From: Prauserella isguenensis
Lineage (GTDB): Bacteria > Actinomycetota > Actinomycetes > Mycobacteriales > Pseudonocardiaceae
Reading direction: 5' to 3'
DNA: 64,000 bases
Assembly (NCBI RefSeq): GCF_014191605.1
Contig: NZ_JACHWU010000007.1
Location: 1 to 64,000, forward strand
The notes under the pieces are model-generated. The model was not told the origin of the DNA. It was given only the letters and a program-made list of their open reading frames with translations, and made no database searches. The translations under genes and the position numbers were made by a program. Numbering within the stretch: position 1 is the first letter of the stretch; each line of letters starts with the position of its first letter. Positions 41,743 through 49,784 of this stretch are shown here, in pieces.

Positions 41743-42591
41743 ATGTCTGCCAAAGATCAGCACACGCAGACCATTACGCGGGTTTTCGACGATGCCGCCG
41801 CCGAGTTCGACCGATCGGGCGTCGACTTCTTCACCCCACTGGGTATGCAGCTGACGAAGCTGGCCGGCGCGGCCAGAGGCGATCGTGTGCTCGACGTCGG
41901 CTGTGGCATGGGCTCATCCTTGATTCCGGCTGCAGAACGCGTGGGGCCGGCCGGGTTCGTCACCGGGATCGACCTGTCCCCAGCGATGGTGCGGCGCCTG
42001 AACGGTCTGCTGGCCGAACACGGGATGACGAATGCGCGCGCAACCACGATGAACGGTGAGCGCCCCGATTTCCCCGAGCGTTCATTCGAGGTGGTGCAGG
42101 CTGGTTTCAGCGTCATGCACTTCTCATCGGCTCCGGACTGCCTGGGCCGCTACCCGCGGCTGCTTGTACCCGGGGGCCGGTTCTGCTACAGCGAACTGGT
42201 TGACGAAGACGGGCTACCTGATCTCGTACCACGCGACGCGTTCGCGGAGCTGGCACCATTCTTCCCCACCGACCTGCCGAACCCGCGCGAACGGGGGATC
42301 ATCACATGGAATCAGACGCCAGAGTCGACCTCGGAAGCGTTGCGGGAACGCGGATTCACCCGGGTCACCGTTACCGAGCACGAGTCCGAAGTGGAGCTCG
42401 GCAGTGGTGACAGGTGGAACGCCTGGACGATGTCGACGGGACTGCGGCAGGCGTGGGTGAACGTGCCAGCACACGAAGTGGCGGCTGTGCGAGCACGCAC
42501 CGCCGCGGTGATCGAGCAACGGCGCGATGCACAGGGCAGGCTGGTGCTGCCGGTCCGGGTGCGGTATGTGCTGTGTGAGACAGGGCAGTGA
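41743..42591 (+). CDS. Class I SAM-dependent methyltransferase (UbiE/MenG-like)
   Basis: A 282-aa methyltransferase. The SAM motif is VLDVGCGMGSSLIPAAE (about residue 50), followed by FVTGIDLSPAMVRRLN. ATG 41743 after AAAGGAA, 40 bp from the SARP stop. The chain ends translationally coupled to the M20-family gene (4-nt overlap). It may act on O, N or C of the polyketide; family members of this type also methylate sugar amines. It is distinct from the O-methyltransferase at 31456 and from the sugar-type enzymes at 48512 and 49781. Confidence 0.85.
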   Translation: MSAKDQHTQTITRVFDDAAAEFDRSGVDFFTPLGMQLTKLAGAARGDRVLDVGCGMGSSLIPAAERVGPAGFVTGIDLSPAMVRRLNGLLAEHGMTNARATTMNGERPDFPERSFEVVQAGFSVMHFSSAPDCLGRYPRLLVPGGRFCYSELVDEDGLPDLVPRDAFAELAPFFPTDLPNPRERGIITWNQTPESTSEALRERGFTRVTVTEHESEVELGSGDRWNAWTMSTGLRQAWVNVPAHEVAAVRARTAAVIEQRRDAQGRLVLPVRVRYVLCETGQ

Positions 42592-43979
42592 CTATGGTGG
42601 GCGAGCCTGTCGATGTCGTAGAGCTGACCGCCGAGCTAGTGCAAATGGACACCTCCCACCAGGGTGAGGGTGGCTTGACCCTTCCGGTCGTCGAGCGTCT
42701 GGAAGCCCTGTGGGCCTCCCGGGGGGTGGAGACACAGCGGTTTCCCACACCGAAGGAGGGCAACACGCACCTTCGGGTGCGGATCCCCGGACGAACCTCG
42801 ACACCCGGGCTGATGTTCCTGTGTCACACCGACGTTGTGGATGTGCAGCCCGGCTGGACGACCGAACCCTTCGCTGCGGGTCGTCACGACGGCTTCCTCA
42901 GGGGACGCGGTGTGCTGGACATGAAAGGCATGCTCGCAGCCGTGACGACGGCATGCCTGCGCCTTGTCGACGAAGGAGCCGTGCCCGACCGCGACATCGT
43001 CGTGCTTTACGACTGTGACGAGGAGGGCGGGTGGCACGGGACCTCGTGGCTGCTGAAACAGCACCCCGAACTAGTGAATATTGGCGCCGTAGTCACAGAG
43101 GGTGGCTGGGCGCTGTGTGGCACGGACGGCAGGACCCCGATGATCGCGTCGATGAGCTGCGCCGAACGGACCTTTGGTGCGCTCCGGGTGACCACGACGG
43201 CGGCAGCAACGCACTCATCGCGGCCGGTGCCGCGCTCGGCGATCGGCTCGCTCGCCCATCTTATCGCGAGGTTGGAACGGCTGGACCTACCGGTGCGGCT
43301 CGTGTCGCTGAACCGGACGTACTTCGAGCGCCTACGGGAGGCGACGGACGATCCCGCACTCGCGGGGGCCGTTGAGCAGCTGCTGGCCGCGCATACCCAG
43401 CCAGCACTCGATGCGGCTGGTGATCACGTCCTCGCGACATCGGGCAACCCAGCCCTGCATAACGCGCTACTGCGCAGCACGCTGGCTTTCGTGGTGGCCG
43501 AAGGTGGCAAACGCGCCAACGCCGTCCCGTCGACTGCGTCGGTGCTCCTACAGTTGCGGTTCACACCCGGTGGTAGCTCGCCACAGGAAGTGATCGACCT
43601 GGTACGCGAGTGCGTGGGTGCCGACGGTCAGATCTCGGTCGTCGGCCCACCCTGGGAGAACGAACGAGAAACCCTGCAACGGTGGCAGCGGGATTGGACG
43701 GCCCCACACGCACCGGCCGAGCATGAGGTGTTCGAAGCTTGGGAACACGCCGTCGCGGAAGTTCACCCCGGGGTCGCGACCGCCCCGGTCGTATTCGAGG
43801 GCGGGACGAGCGCGAAACCATGGCGGGAGAAGGGAATCCCGGTCTACGGGCTCTACCCGTACTTCGTCGATGATGAGACACTGACAGCGATGCATGGGGC
43901 CGACGAGCGCATCCGGATCGATGAGCTCCGGCATTCCGAGGAGCTCTTTCGCCACATGTTGTTGCGCTTCTGCACCTGA
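42588..43979 (+). CDS. M20-family metallopeptidase/deacylase
   Basis: A 463-aa zinc hydrolase of the M20 (ArgE/DapE/CPG2-like) family: HTDVVDVQPG (first ligand His), RGVLDMKGMLAA (bridging Asp), CDEEGGWHG (catalytic Glu and ligand) and VVTEGGWAL are visible; the C-terminal ligand region reads FEGGTSAKPW. Such enzymes hydrolyse amide or peptide bonds. In a type II PKS operon it might trim an acyl or amino-acid group from an intermediate or release a protected form. The start GTG overlaps the methyltransferase stop by 4 nt; ATG 42594 is an alternative. Confidence 0.85.
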   Translation: MTMVGEPVDVVELTAELVQMDTSHQGEGGLTLPVVERLEALWASRGVETQRFPTPKEGNTHLRVRIPGRTSTPGLMFLCHTDVVDVQPGWTTEPFAAGRHDGFLRGRGVLDMKGMLAAVTTACLRLVDEGAVPDRDIVVLYDCDEEGGWHGTSWLLKQHPELVNIGAVVTEGGWALCGTDGRTPMIASMSCAERTFGALRVTTTAAATHSSRPVPRSAIGSLAHLIARLERLDLPVRLVSLNRTYFERLREATDDPALAGAVEQLLAAHTQPALDAAGDHVLATSGNPALHNALLRSTLAFVVAEGGKRANAVPSTASVLLQLRFTPGGSSPQEVIDLVRECVGADGQISVVGPPWENERETLQRWQRDWTAPHAPAEHEVFEAWEHAVAEVHPGVATAPVVFEGGTSAKPWREKGIPVYGLYPYFVDDETLTAMHGADERIRIDELRHSEELFRHMLLRFCT

Positions 43980-44700
43980 GGGCTGGCGCGTCACCACGGT
44001 GCTGACCCTCCCGTTTTACTGAGTCACCCCGATCGCCCGGAAGGTGCGCTACATGGCGCTTCGCTTCCCGATTGACTCACGATAGACGCTATGGAGTGGT
44101 CCACGGCGAGTTGGGGTGGGTCTGCTGCTCTCGTTGGGGCAGGAGGGCGACATCTCTCCGTCCGGTGACGGTGCGCCGGTGCTGGCGGGTGCCGACGCCG
44201 TTCATGCTCGCTGCGCTGTGCGTGCGCCACGTTAACACCCTCCGGCGCGCACCGGCGATGGGCGCGGAGATTCGGAGGGATGCCGCTTGTTCGGCTCTTG
44301 GCGGTTGCGGGCCGAGGCTTCAGTGCGAGGAGCAACCCGCGAGCGCACTAGGAGCAAGGAGCCCTCTCCATTTAACAAGTGCAGAGGGGCCCACGACGTT
44401 CGTCATTGAACGCGGAACATCGCTCCAGCCGAAACACCGTCCTGCGGTAACCAGCCGGCGCACGTTAATCCAGACCGCGCTTCGCATACCGACACTCCAC
44501 CAGGGAAATGAACCGACGAAGAACGAGGCGCCCTGCCCAGGAGCGAGCTCCGGGCAGGGCGCCTCACCATGCCCCACCGACAGGGAAGCACTCCATATCA
44601 GTGCGCAAACGCCGCGGCTCCAGCACACCAAACCGCGGGACAACGCCTCGATCTCACCAGAAGTTGATCAACGTGGCCATGTCGGGTCCGGTTGACTGAG
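43980..44700. other. Non-coding region bracketed by a direct repeat
   Basis: About 720 bp between convergent units with no convincing gene. A near-identical segment of 35-36 bp occurs at both ends: 44018-44052 (ACTGAGTCACCCC..CGCCCGGAAGGTGCG) and 44695-44730, where the second copy covers the 3' end of the ABM gene at 44701. The first copy is therefore a fragment of an ABM 3' end. The rest carries a large hairpin (44525-44565). Confidence 0.55.
44525..44565. terminator. Large bidirectional hairpin in the convergent region
   Basis: A 14-bp perfect stem GAGGCGCCCTGCCC (44525-44538) with GGGCAGGGCGCCTC (44552-44565); the loop itself can pair as GGAGC/GCTCC. No T tract; an I-shaped terminator for both the M20-gene operon and the ABM-ACP operon. 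Confidence 0.7.
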
Positions 44701-45024
44701 TCACCCTCGCTCGCCCGGAAGGTGCGATACCACGGCCATGCTTTTCATCGAGCCGCCTCTGCGGTACGGGTGTAAGAGCTCACGGTGGCGCAGGTGCCGT
44801 TCCGACCCTTCGAACCGCCGAAACTCCGCTTCGTCCGTCCAATCGCTTATGACATAGTAGATGTTCGACTGAACAGCATCGCGTAGCAACCACTGGCCAA
44901 GGTTCGCCGGATCAGCGGAGACGCTAGTGCCCACTTCGGTCCAGATCTTCTCAAACTCCGCGGTCAGCTCCGGCACGATGTCCAGCTCGAGTACGATGCG
45001 CCAGCCCGGTATTGCCGCGGTCAC
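44701..45024 (-). CDS. Antibiotic biosynthesis monooxygenase (ABM family), second copy
   Basis: A 107-aa ABM-fold protein (WRIVLELDIVPELTAEFEKIWTEVG, YYVISDWTDEAEFRRFEGSERH). Its start overlaps the stop of the ACP gene by 4 nt, so ACP and monooxygenase are translated together. Similar in size and pattern to the product of 40396, but not a close copy. Role: quinone-forming or ring-oxidation step on an aromatic intermediate. The 3' end has a fragment duplicate 680 bp downstream (44018). Confidence 0.8.
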   Translation of the reverse strand: MTAAIPGWRIVLELDIVPELTAEFEKIWTEVGTSVSADPANLGQWLLRDAVQSNIYYVISDWTDEAEFRRFEGSERHLRHRELLHPYRRGGSMKSMAVVSHLPGERG

Positions 45025-45281
45025 GCCCGCACGTCTTCCTGCTCGATTGCGGCGATTAGCAATTCGCGCGGGGTGGATGTGGCGCTCAGCACGAGGTCGG
45101 AGCTGAACCGGATTCCGTGAGCTCGCTCAATTCGTCCCATGAGTTCCTGACGGGCCAGGGAGTCAAATCCGATCTCGTCGAAATTTCGGTCGAGCGGATC
45201 GTCGGGTCCTCTAGTTGTGAACTCCTCACCGGAAATCGCATTCATAGCTGTGACTAGCGAACTCTCGCTAATGTTTGTCAT
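45021..45281 (-). CDS. Acyl carrier protein of the minimal type II PKS
   Basis: An 86-aa ACP. The sequence LDRNFDEIGFDSLARQELMGRIE around phosphopantetheine Ser41 is that of type II PKS ACPs (D..F.E.G(Y/F)DSLA). ATG 45281 follows a perfect AGGAGG (minus strand). Normally this gene sits right after the chain-length factor; here it is about 6 kb away on the opposite strand and coupled to an ABM gene. That displacement points to rearrangement of the cluster. Confidence 0.9.
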   Translation of the reverse strand: MTNISESSLVTAMNAISGEEFTTRGPDDPLDRNFDEIGFDSLARQELMGRIERAHGIRFSSDLVLSATSTPRELLIAAIEQEDVRA

Positions 45282-45418
45282 GGCACCTCCTATTCTCGAT
45301 GTCCTCAAGTATTCTCCGCGTCGCTGGAGACAACCTTGAACCCCGCTTGTCACCCAAAGGTCGAGGACTGGTGGGTGTTTCGTGACCTCGTATCAAGACA
45401 CCGGCTAGGATTTGCCCC

Positions 45419-45871
45419 ATGAAACGCGCTGCGAAGTCGCTGGACTCTCTCCCTGGGCCGACGTTGTTTCGTGCGATTCGGCTGCTGGGCAGAGCACCGG
45501 TTCAGCAGGATCAACGACAGTTCTCAGGTATCCTCGTCGTCCAGGCCGTTCGGGGGTGCCAGGAGCGCCCAGAGCCCGGCGAAGTCACGGTGCGCTCGGT
45601 TGCCGATTACATGCACGTTGCGCCGTCGACTGCGAGCAGGCTCGTCGCCGATGCCGTGGAGGCGCGTTATGTCGAGTCGGTACCATCTAAATCGGATCGG
45701 CGCTCCACGGCCCTGCGGCTGACCGCGAGAGGGCGGCAGCTGCTGCGCAGTTCTGTTGAGTACCAGACCAAGGTCTACGAACAGGCGACCGAGGGCTGGT
45801 CGGAGGAGTCGAAGAAGGTGTTCGAAGTGCTGCTGGTTGACTTTTGCCACCGCCTCATCGACCAGGGGTGA
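45419..45871 (+). CDS. MarR-family regulator
   Basis: A 150-aa winged-helix protein: EVTVRSVADYMHVAPSTASRLVADAVEARYVESVPSKSDRRSTALRLTARGRQLL is the full MarR wing. It lies near a TAGGAT -10-like box 13 bp before the ATG, so it may be translated from a leaderless transcript. The gene lies between the ABM-ACP pair (divergent) and the DUF6176-MFS region and probably responds to the product or a phenolic intermediate, controlling export. Confidence 0.88.
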   Translation: MKRAAKSLDSLPGPTLFRAIRLLGRAPVQQDQRQFSGILVVQAVRGCQERPEPGEVTVRSVADYMHVAPSTASRLVADAVEARYVESVPSKSDRRSTALRLTARGRQLLRSSVEYQTKVYEQATEGWSEESKKVFEVLLVDFCHRLIDQG

Positions 45872-45882
45872 CTGCCGTCAGC

Positions 45883-46209
45883 TCACTCGTTTGCGTGGAG
45901 CTGCACGAGGACTGGTAGTTCCTGCCCGCGCTCGCCGATGTCGTCGAGGACGGCCAAGGCCTCACGGTCTATCGGCAGTGTCGAATTCAGGAACGCGCGT
46001 GTCGTCGCTGCGAAGTCGTCACTTGCCTGCATCATCAGCAGGTAGTCGCCGTCAGCGTCGGAACCGAGGAACACGACCTCGTGCCGCAGCCCGTTGTTGT
46101 TCATTGCCTCCACCGCCTCGCTGTAGCGCTCGCCGAAACTCCGCATCCACTCGACCGCGCGTGCGCGTCTGCCCGGGTGTAGCCGCACCTTGATACAGCG
46201 GAACTCCAC
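45883..46209 (-). CDS. DUF6176-like small protein
   Basis: A 108-aa protein: VEFRCIKVRLHPGRRARAVEWMRSFGERYSEAVEAMNNNGLRHEVVFLG, DADGDYLLMMQASDD and STLPIDREALAVLDDIGERG fit the DUF6176 type, small ferredoxin-like-fold proteins of unknown function. GTG 46209 has GAGGGG upstream; the longer reading from 46233 adds non-conserved residues. It is convergent with MarR and divergent from the MFS gene. In a PKS cluster such dimeric alpha/beta barrels can act as cyclases or monooxygenases, but I cannot assign that here. Confidence 0.6.
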   Translation of the reverse strand: MEFRCIKVRLHPGRRARAVEWMRSFGERYSEAVEAMNNNGLRHEVVFLGSDADGDYLLMMQASDDFAATTRAFLNSTLPIDREALAVLDDIGERGQELPVLVQLHANE

Positions 46210-46280
46210 CTGTCCGACCCCTCTCAATATCACTGCTCAGACCCTTTGATAGATGGGTCGTACACACATATAGTGCACTC

Positions 46281-47687
46281 GTGGACACTACCGCTACCGA
46301 GACGAATAAGCGAGCCCCCGCGCTCGCCGTGAACCTCAGCTTCGCGGCGCTGCTGATGGGCCTGCTCATGGCCCAACTCGACACGAACATAGTGGTGGCA
46401 GCCCTACCGGTGATCAGCGACGACCTCCAGCTCGGGGACGCAATCGCCGGCGTCACCGCGAGCACGCTGCTGACGGTCACGGTCTTTACCCCGGTGTGGG
46501 GCAAGCTCGGCGACGTGTTGGGGCGACGGTTCACGTTCGTCGCCTCGGTGCTGGTGTTCGGTGTGGCCTCGCTGCTGTGCGCGGTCGCACCGACGACCGG
46601 GGTGCTGATCGCCGGCCGGGCGCTGCAGGGCATCGGCGCGGGCGGACTCATCGTCACCGCGGTGAGCGCCGTGGCGGTCATCTTCGACAAGGAAGAACTC
46701 GTACGGCGACAGATCTGGGTGACGGCAGTCTTTGGTATTTCCTCGCTCGCCGGCCCTCCTGCGGGTGCGTTCCTGGCCTCGGCGTGGGGCTGGCGCTCCA
46801 TCTTCTACATCAACCTGCCGATCTGTGTGCTGGCTCTGCTGGTAGGGGTGTGGGGCCTGCCGAAGGAGCCGTCCCATGGCTCCCTGAAACGGTTCGACTA
46901 CCCCGGCGCACTGGCGATTGTGATCGGAGGAAGCGCACTAGTCGGAGTCGGTTCGAGCGAGACGCTCGCGCGGAACGCGGCGTATGCGGTCCCGCTAGTG
47001 GTGGTGACGATAAGCGCATTGGTGTTCCTCATTTGGCGGGAACGCCGTGCATCCGAACCGCTGATCACAGCGTCACTGCTCCGGAACATAACGTTGCGGC
47101 AAACTCTGGTGACGACGCTCCTGATCGGGATCACGCTGTTCGGTACCTTCACCTTCGTCCCACTCGCACTAAGGTCCGGCGCGGGAGTGAGCACGGAGAC
47201 AAGCGGTGCGATGCTGCTAGCGCTCACAGGTGGCCAGCTCGTGATCGTGCTGTTCTTCTCGCTGCTAGTCCGCCGCAACCGAAATCTCACAATGTGGACA
47301 ACAGTGTCGCTCGTGATCGGTGTCGCTGGCTTGGTCCTGCTGACGGTGTTGCCGCTGCTGCCGCAAGTTGTGGCGATCCCAGTCGCGGTGATGGGCCTGA
47401 CCCTGGCCGGTGCAGCGCTCGGTCTCTCACTGCAGGTTCTGACGCTTGCCGGCCAGGCAACAGCGGAGCCAGGGCAGATCGGCCAAGTGATGGGCACCAT
47501 CACCTTCACCCGTCAGCTTGGCGGTGCGCTGGGTGCGGCCGGTTTCGGCTGGATTGTGCTACTCGCCCCGCAGGGCGCCGCAGCTCCGGCTTGGGTGCTT
47601 GGCATCGCTGCCCTGCTCCTGATGACCGCGTTGCTGAGCCGTCCGCGCGACATCCCAGAGCTCAAGAACGACGGCGGTGGCTGGTAG
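46281..47687 (+). CDS. MFS drug exporter (DHA2, EmrB/QacA type)
   Basis: A 468-aa membrane protein with about 12-14 hydrophobic helices. LMGLLMAQLDTNIVVAALPVISDDL is the DHA2 first helix with its motif D1, and GKLGDVLGRRFTFVASV is motif A; GRALQGIGAGGLI is motif B. It should use the proton gradient to export the polyketide glycoside and give self-resistance. GTG 46281 is divergent from the DUF6176 gene, with a 71-bp gap, and the MarR gene is close by. Confidence 0.9.
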   Translation: MDTTATETNKRAPALAVNLSFAALLMGLLMAQLDTNIVVAALPVISDDLQLGDAIAGVTASTLLTVTVFTPVWGKLGDVLGRRFTFVASVLVFGVASLLCAVAPTTGVLIAGRALQGIGAGGLIVTAVSAVAVIFDKEELVRRQIWVTAVFGISSLAGPPAGAFLASAWGWRSIFYINLPICVLALLVGVWGLPKEPSHGSLKRFDYPGALAIVIGGSALVGVGSSETLARNAAYAVPLVVVTISALVFLIWRERRASEPLITASLLRNITLRQTLVTTLLIGITLFGTFTFVPLALRSGAGVSTETSGAMLLALTGGQLVIVLFFSLLVRRNRNLTMWTTVSLVIGVAGLVLLTVLPLLPQVVAIPVAVMGLTLAGAALGLSLQVLTLAGQATAEPGQIGQVMGTITFTRQLGGALGAAGFGWIVLLAPQGAAAPAWVLGIAALLLMTALLSRPRDIPELKNDGGGW

Positions 47688-47705
47688 CCGATGTGCCCAG
47701 GCGGT

Positions 47706-48392
47706 TCACGGATAGGCGAGGATTTGAAACCGTTCCGCGAGCCGCCCAGTCGGCATCCCTGCCGACTGGGCGGCGGCGGCCATCCGTTCGCGCAACCCAG
47801 TCTCGGTCTCGCTGCCACCGGTCCGCTGGGAGTAATGACAGCGTAGCGCCGCCAGCTTCCCCGGCATATAGTTGGTGACATCCTCGAAATGGTTGGCCTC
47901 CGGATCGCCGAACAGCCATAGCTCGCTCACCGACCACGGCTCGCTCAGGGCACCGCCGGAGCTACCCGGGATGCGTGCGCCCGGGTACACGGCGTCGACC
48001 GCGACCGCGCCGACGGCTCGGTGGTCGGGGTGGCTCGCTGGAGGGAAGACCCATGCGTACTTGGGGCTATGCGTGAGGACGCGGCGTGGCCGGACCGAGC
48101 GGATTAGCTCGGAGACCGTTGCCCGCAACTCCAGCGTAGGCTCCACCTGAGAGTCGTCCATGCCGAGGAAGTGCACCCGGGTAATTCCCAGCGTATCCGC
48201 GGATGCCAGCTGCTCGGCCCTGCGGTCGGCGGGCAACGAGTAGGTCCCGTGCTCCCCGTCGGTGACCACGCAGAGGTGCATCTTCCACCCCCGCGCCACC
48301 CAGCCCGCTACGGTGCCGCCCGCCGAGAACTCGATGTCATCGGGGTGGGCAACGATCGCCAGTGCGTGTCCTGGTTCCGTGGATTCGGTCAT
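47706..48392 (-). CDS. PIG-L/LmbE-family deacetylase
   Basis: A 228-aa zinc-dependent de-N-acetylase: AIVAHPDDIEFSAGGTVA (first zinc motif) and SHPDHRAVG (second). The family includes GlcNAc-PI and mycothiol biosynthetic deacetylases, mycothiol S-conjugate amidase and sugar de-N-acetylases of antibiotic pathways. In this cluster it might deacetylate an amino sugar or cleave a mycothiol conjugate of the product for export. ATG 48392. It converges with the MFS gene and is divergent from the methyltransferase at 48512. Confidence 0.85.
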   Translation of the reverse strand: MTESTEPGHALAIVAHPDDIEFSAGGTVAGWVARGWKMHLCVVTDGEHGTYSLPADRRAEQLASADTLGITRVHFLGMDDSQVEPTLELRATVSELIRSVRPRRVLTHSPKYAWVFPPASHPDHRAVGAVAVDAVYPGARIPGSSGGALSEPWSVSELWLFGDPEANHFEDVTNYMPGKLAALRCHYSQRTGGSETETGLRERMAAAAQSAGMPTGRLAERFQILAYP

Positions 48393-48511
48393 GGGGTGAG
48401 TGCACCGTCAGCGGGGCATGTCGCGGTCGGGTCCCGCCGTTCAAGCTGGCATTGATCGATACCCCAGAATCCGACAAGAGAATGGGGTGACCGGCCAGGG
48501 ACGGAGGTTCG

Positions 48512-49300
48512 ATGAACGGCAACGCCCGATATCTCGATCTGCTTGAGCGCGTATTGACGAATGAGATCTACCGTGATCCGCCTGCTGGCCCGCACTATCT
48601 CGTGGGCCGGGAATACGACCAGCGGCTGCGCGAGACAGGAAAGGACTGGCCTTCCGTAGCGCATACTATGGCCGGATCACGGTGCCTGAGGCAGGTCCGG
48701 TCGGCTGTCGAGCATATCCTGGGCAATGGGATTCCCGGCGACCTAGTGGAGGCCGGCGTGTGGCGCGGTGGGGTATGCATCTTCATGCGTGCGTTGCTGG
48801 AGGTATACGGCGACCCAGCGCGGCGTGTCTGGGTCGCGGACTCATTCCACGGGATGCCGGAGTCCGGTGCGGCGGGAGACAGCGAACTCGCCCTACATGA
48901 GTTCAACGATGTACTTGCCGTGTCCCAGGAGACCGTTGAAGAGAACTTCCGCAGTTACGGTCTGCTGGATGATCGGGTGGCCTTCCTCTCCGGCTGGTTC
49001 GAAGACACACTCCCCGCAGCACCGATCGACCGAATCGCCCTGCTGCGGATGGACGCCGACCTCCGCTCGTCGACCACGTCGATCCTGACCAACCTCTACG
49101 ACAAGGTTTCCCTGGGGGGAATCATCGTGGTAGACGACTACTCGCTCCCGATGTGTAGTGACGCTGTCCGAGAGTTCCGCGACCAACGTGACATCACCGA
49201 CCCGATCCACTCGATCGACGACGACGCAGTGTGGTGGCGCAAAGGCAGCGCGACGCCACGTGTCGAATCGGGCGTGTCGGCGAAAGCTGGCGCGTCGTGA
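48512..49300 (+). CDS. TylF/MycF-type deoxysugar O-methyltransferase
   Basis: A 262-aa metal-dependent SAM methyltransferase of the macrocin-O-methyltransferase (TylF/MycF) family: PGDLVEAGVWRGGVCIFMRALLEVYGD (SAM site), ADSFHGMP, the metal-binding LLRMDADLRSSTTS and GGIIVVDDYSLP. Relatives methylate the 3-hydroxyl of 6-deoxyhexoses already attached to an aglycone. ATG 48512 follows GGAGG. The end overlaps the start of the flavin-reductase remnant by 4 nt. With the MycE-like gene at 49781 it indicates a doubly O-methylated sugar. Confidence 0.88.
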   Translation: MNGNARYLDLLERVLTNEIYRDPPAGPHYLVGREYDQRLRETGKDWPSVAHTMAGSRCLRQVRSAVEHILGNGIPGDLVEAGVWRGGVCIFMRALLEVYGDPARRVWVADSFHGMPESGAAGDSELALHEFNDVLAVSQETVEENFRSYGLLDDRVAFLSGWFEDTLPAAPIDRIALLRMDADLRSSTTSILTNLYDKVSLGGIIVVDDYSLPMCSDAVREFRDQRDITDPIHSIDDDAVWWRKGSATPRVESGVSAKAGAS

Positions 49301-49784
49301 CCGAGCAACCGGTACTGGGCCTGGTCGTCGGGACGACCCGACCGCAAGGACGGGGATAGCGGTTGCGCGCAGGTGAGGCAGGTCACCCGTGAACCCGCAG
49401 GTTGCACGGTGGTCTGCCACGGTCGGCCAGTGCGACGGGCTTGTCGTCGTCACACCCGAGTACGAATGGGCCGACAAGGCCGTGGGTTTGGTCGGCTATG
49501 CCGGTCAAGGGGGAGTTCGCGCCGTCGAGCATCTGCGCAGTGTGTGCGGCCAGCTGAAGCTGGCGGACGTATGGACCCAGTCCGGTCTATCGTTCGCAGC
49601 GGACTTCGACGAACAGGATGGATGCAATTCGGGGGAGAGTCAGTTCGGGTTAGGCCACAAGATGATCGCCGAGGTGATCGCGTCGGCTGCCGCGCTGAAG
49701 CCGCTGCGAGTGCGAAAGTTCGGCGTACTCGGTGCGGATGCACCACCGTCCCTCGCACCGATGTCGACCCGAGGTGAACAGTGA
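49297..49784 (+). pseudogene. NADPH-dependent FMN reductase, degraded
   Basis: A flavodoxin-like reductase gene in decay. GTG 49297 overlaps the previous stop and starts well (PVLGLVVGTTRPQGRG, the FMN-loop start), but meets TAG after 20 codons. A second piece from 49389 continues with CDGLVVVTPEY, jumps straight to EWADKAVG (about 17 residues between these blocks are missing) and reads on through GGVRAVEHLRSVCGQL to the end. About 45 residues are also absent between the two pieces. The downstream part may still be translated and keeps the coupling to the next gene (4-nt overlap). Confidence 0.8.

Noticed and set aside
44072-44695. 207-aa plus-strand frame in the 43980-44700 gap
   Set aside because: It crosses the large hairpin and a repeat scar, has no conserved-looking segment and no good ribosome site.
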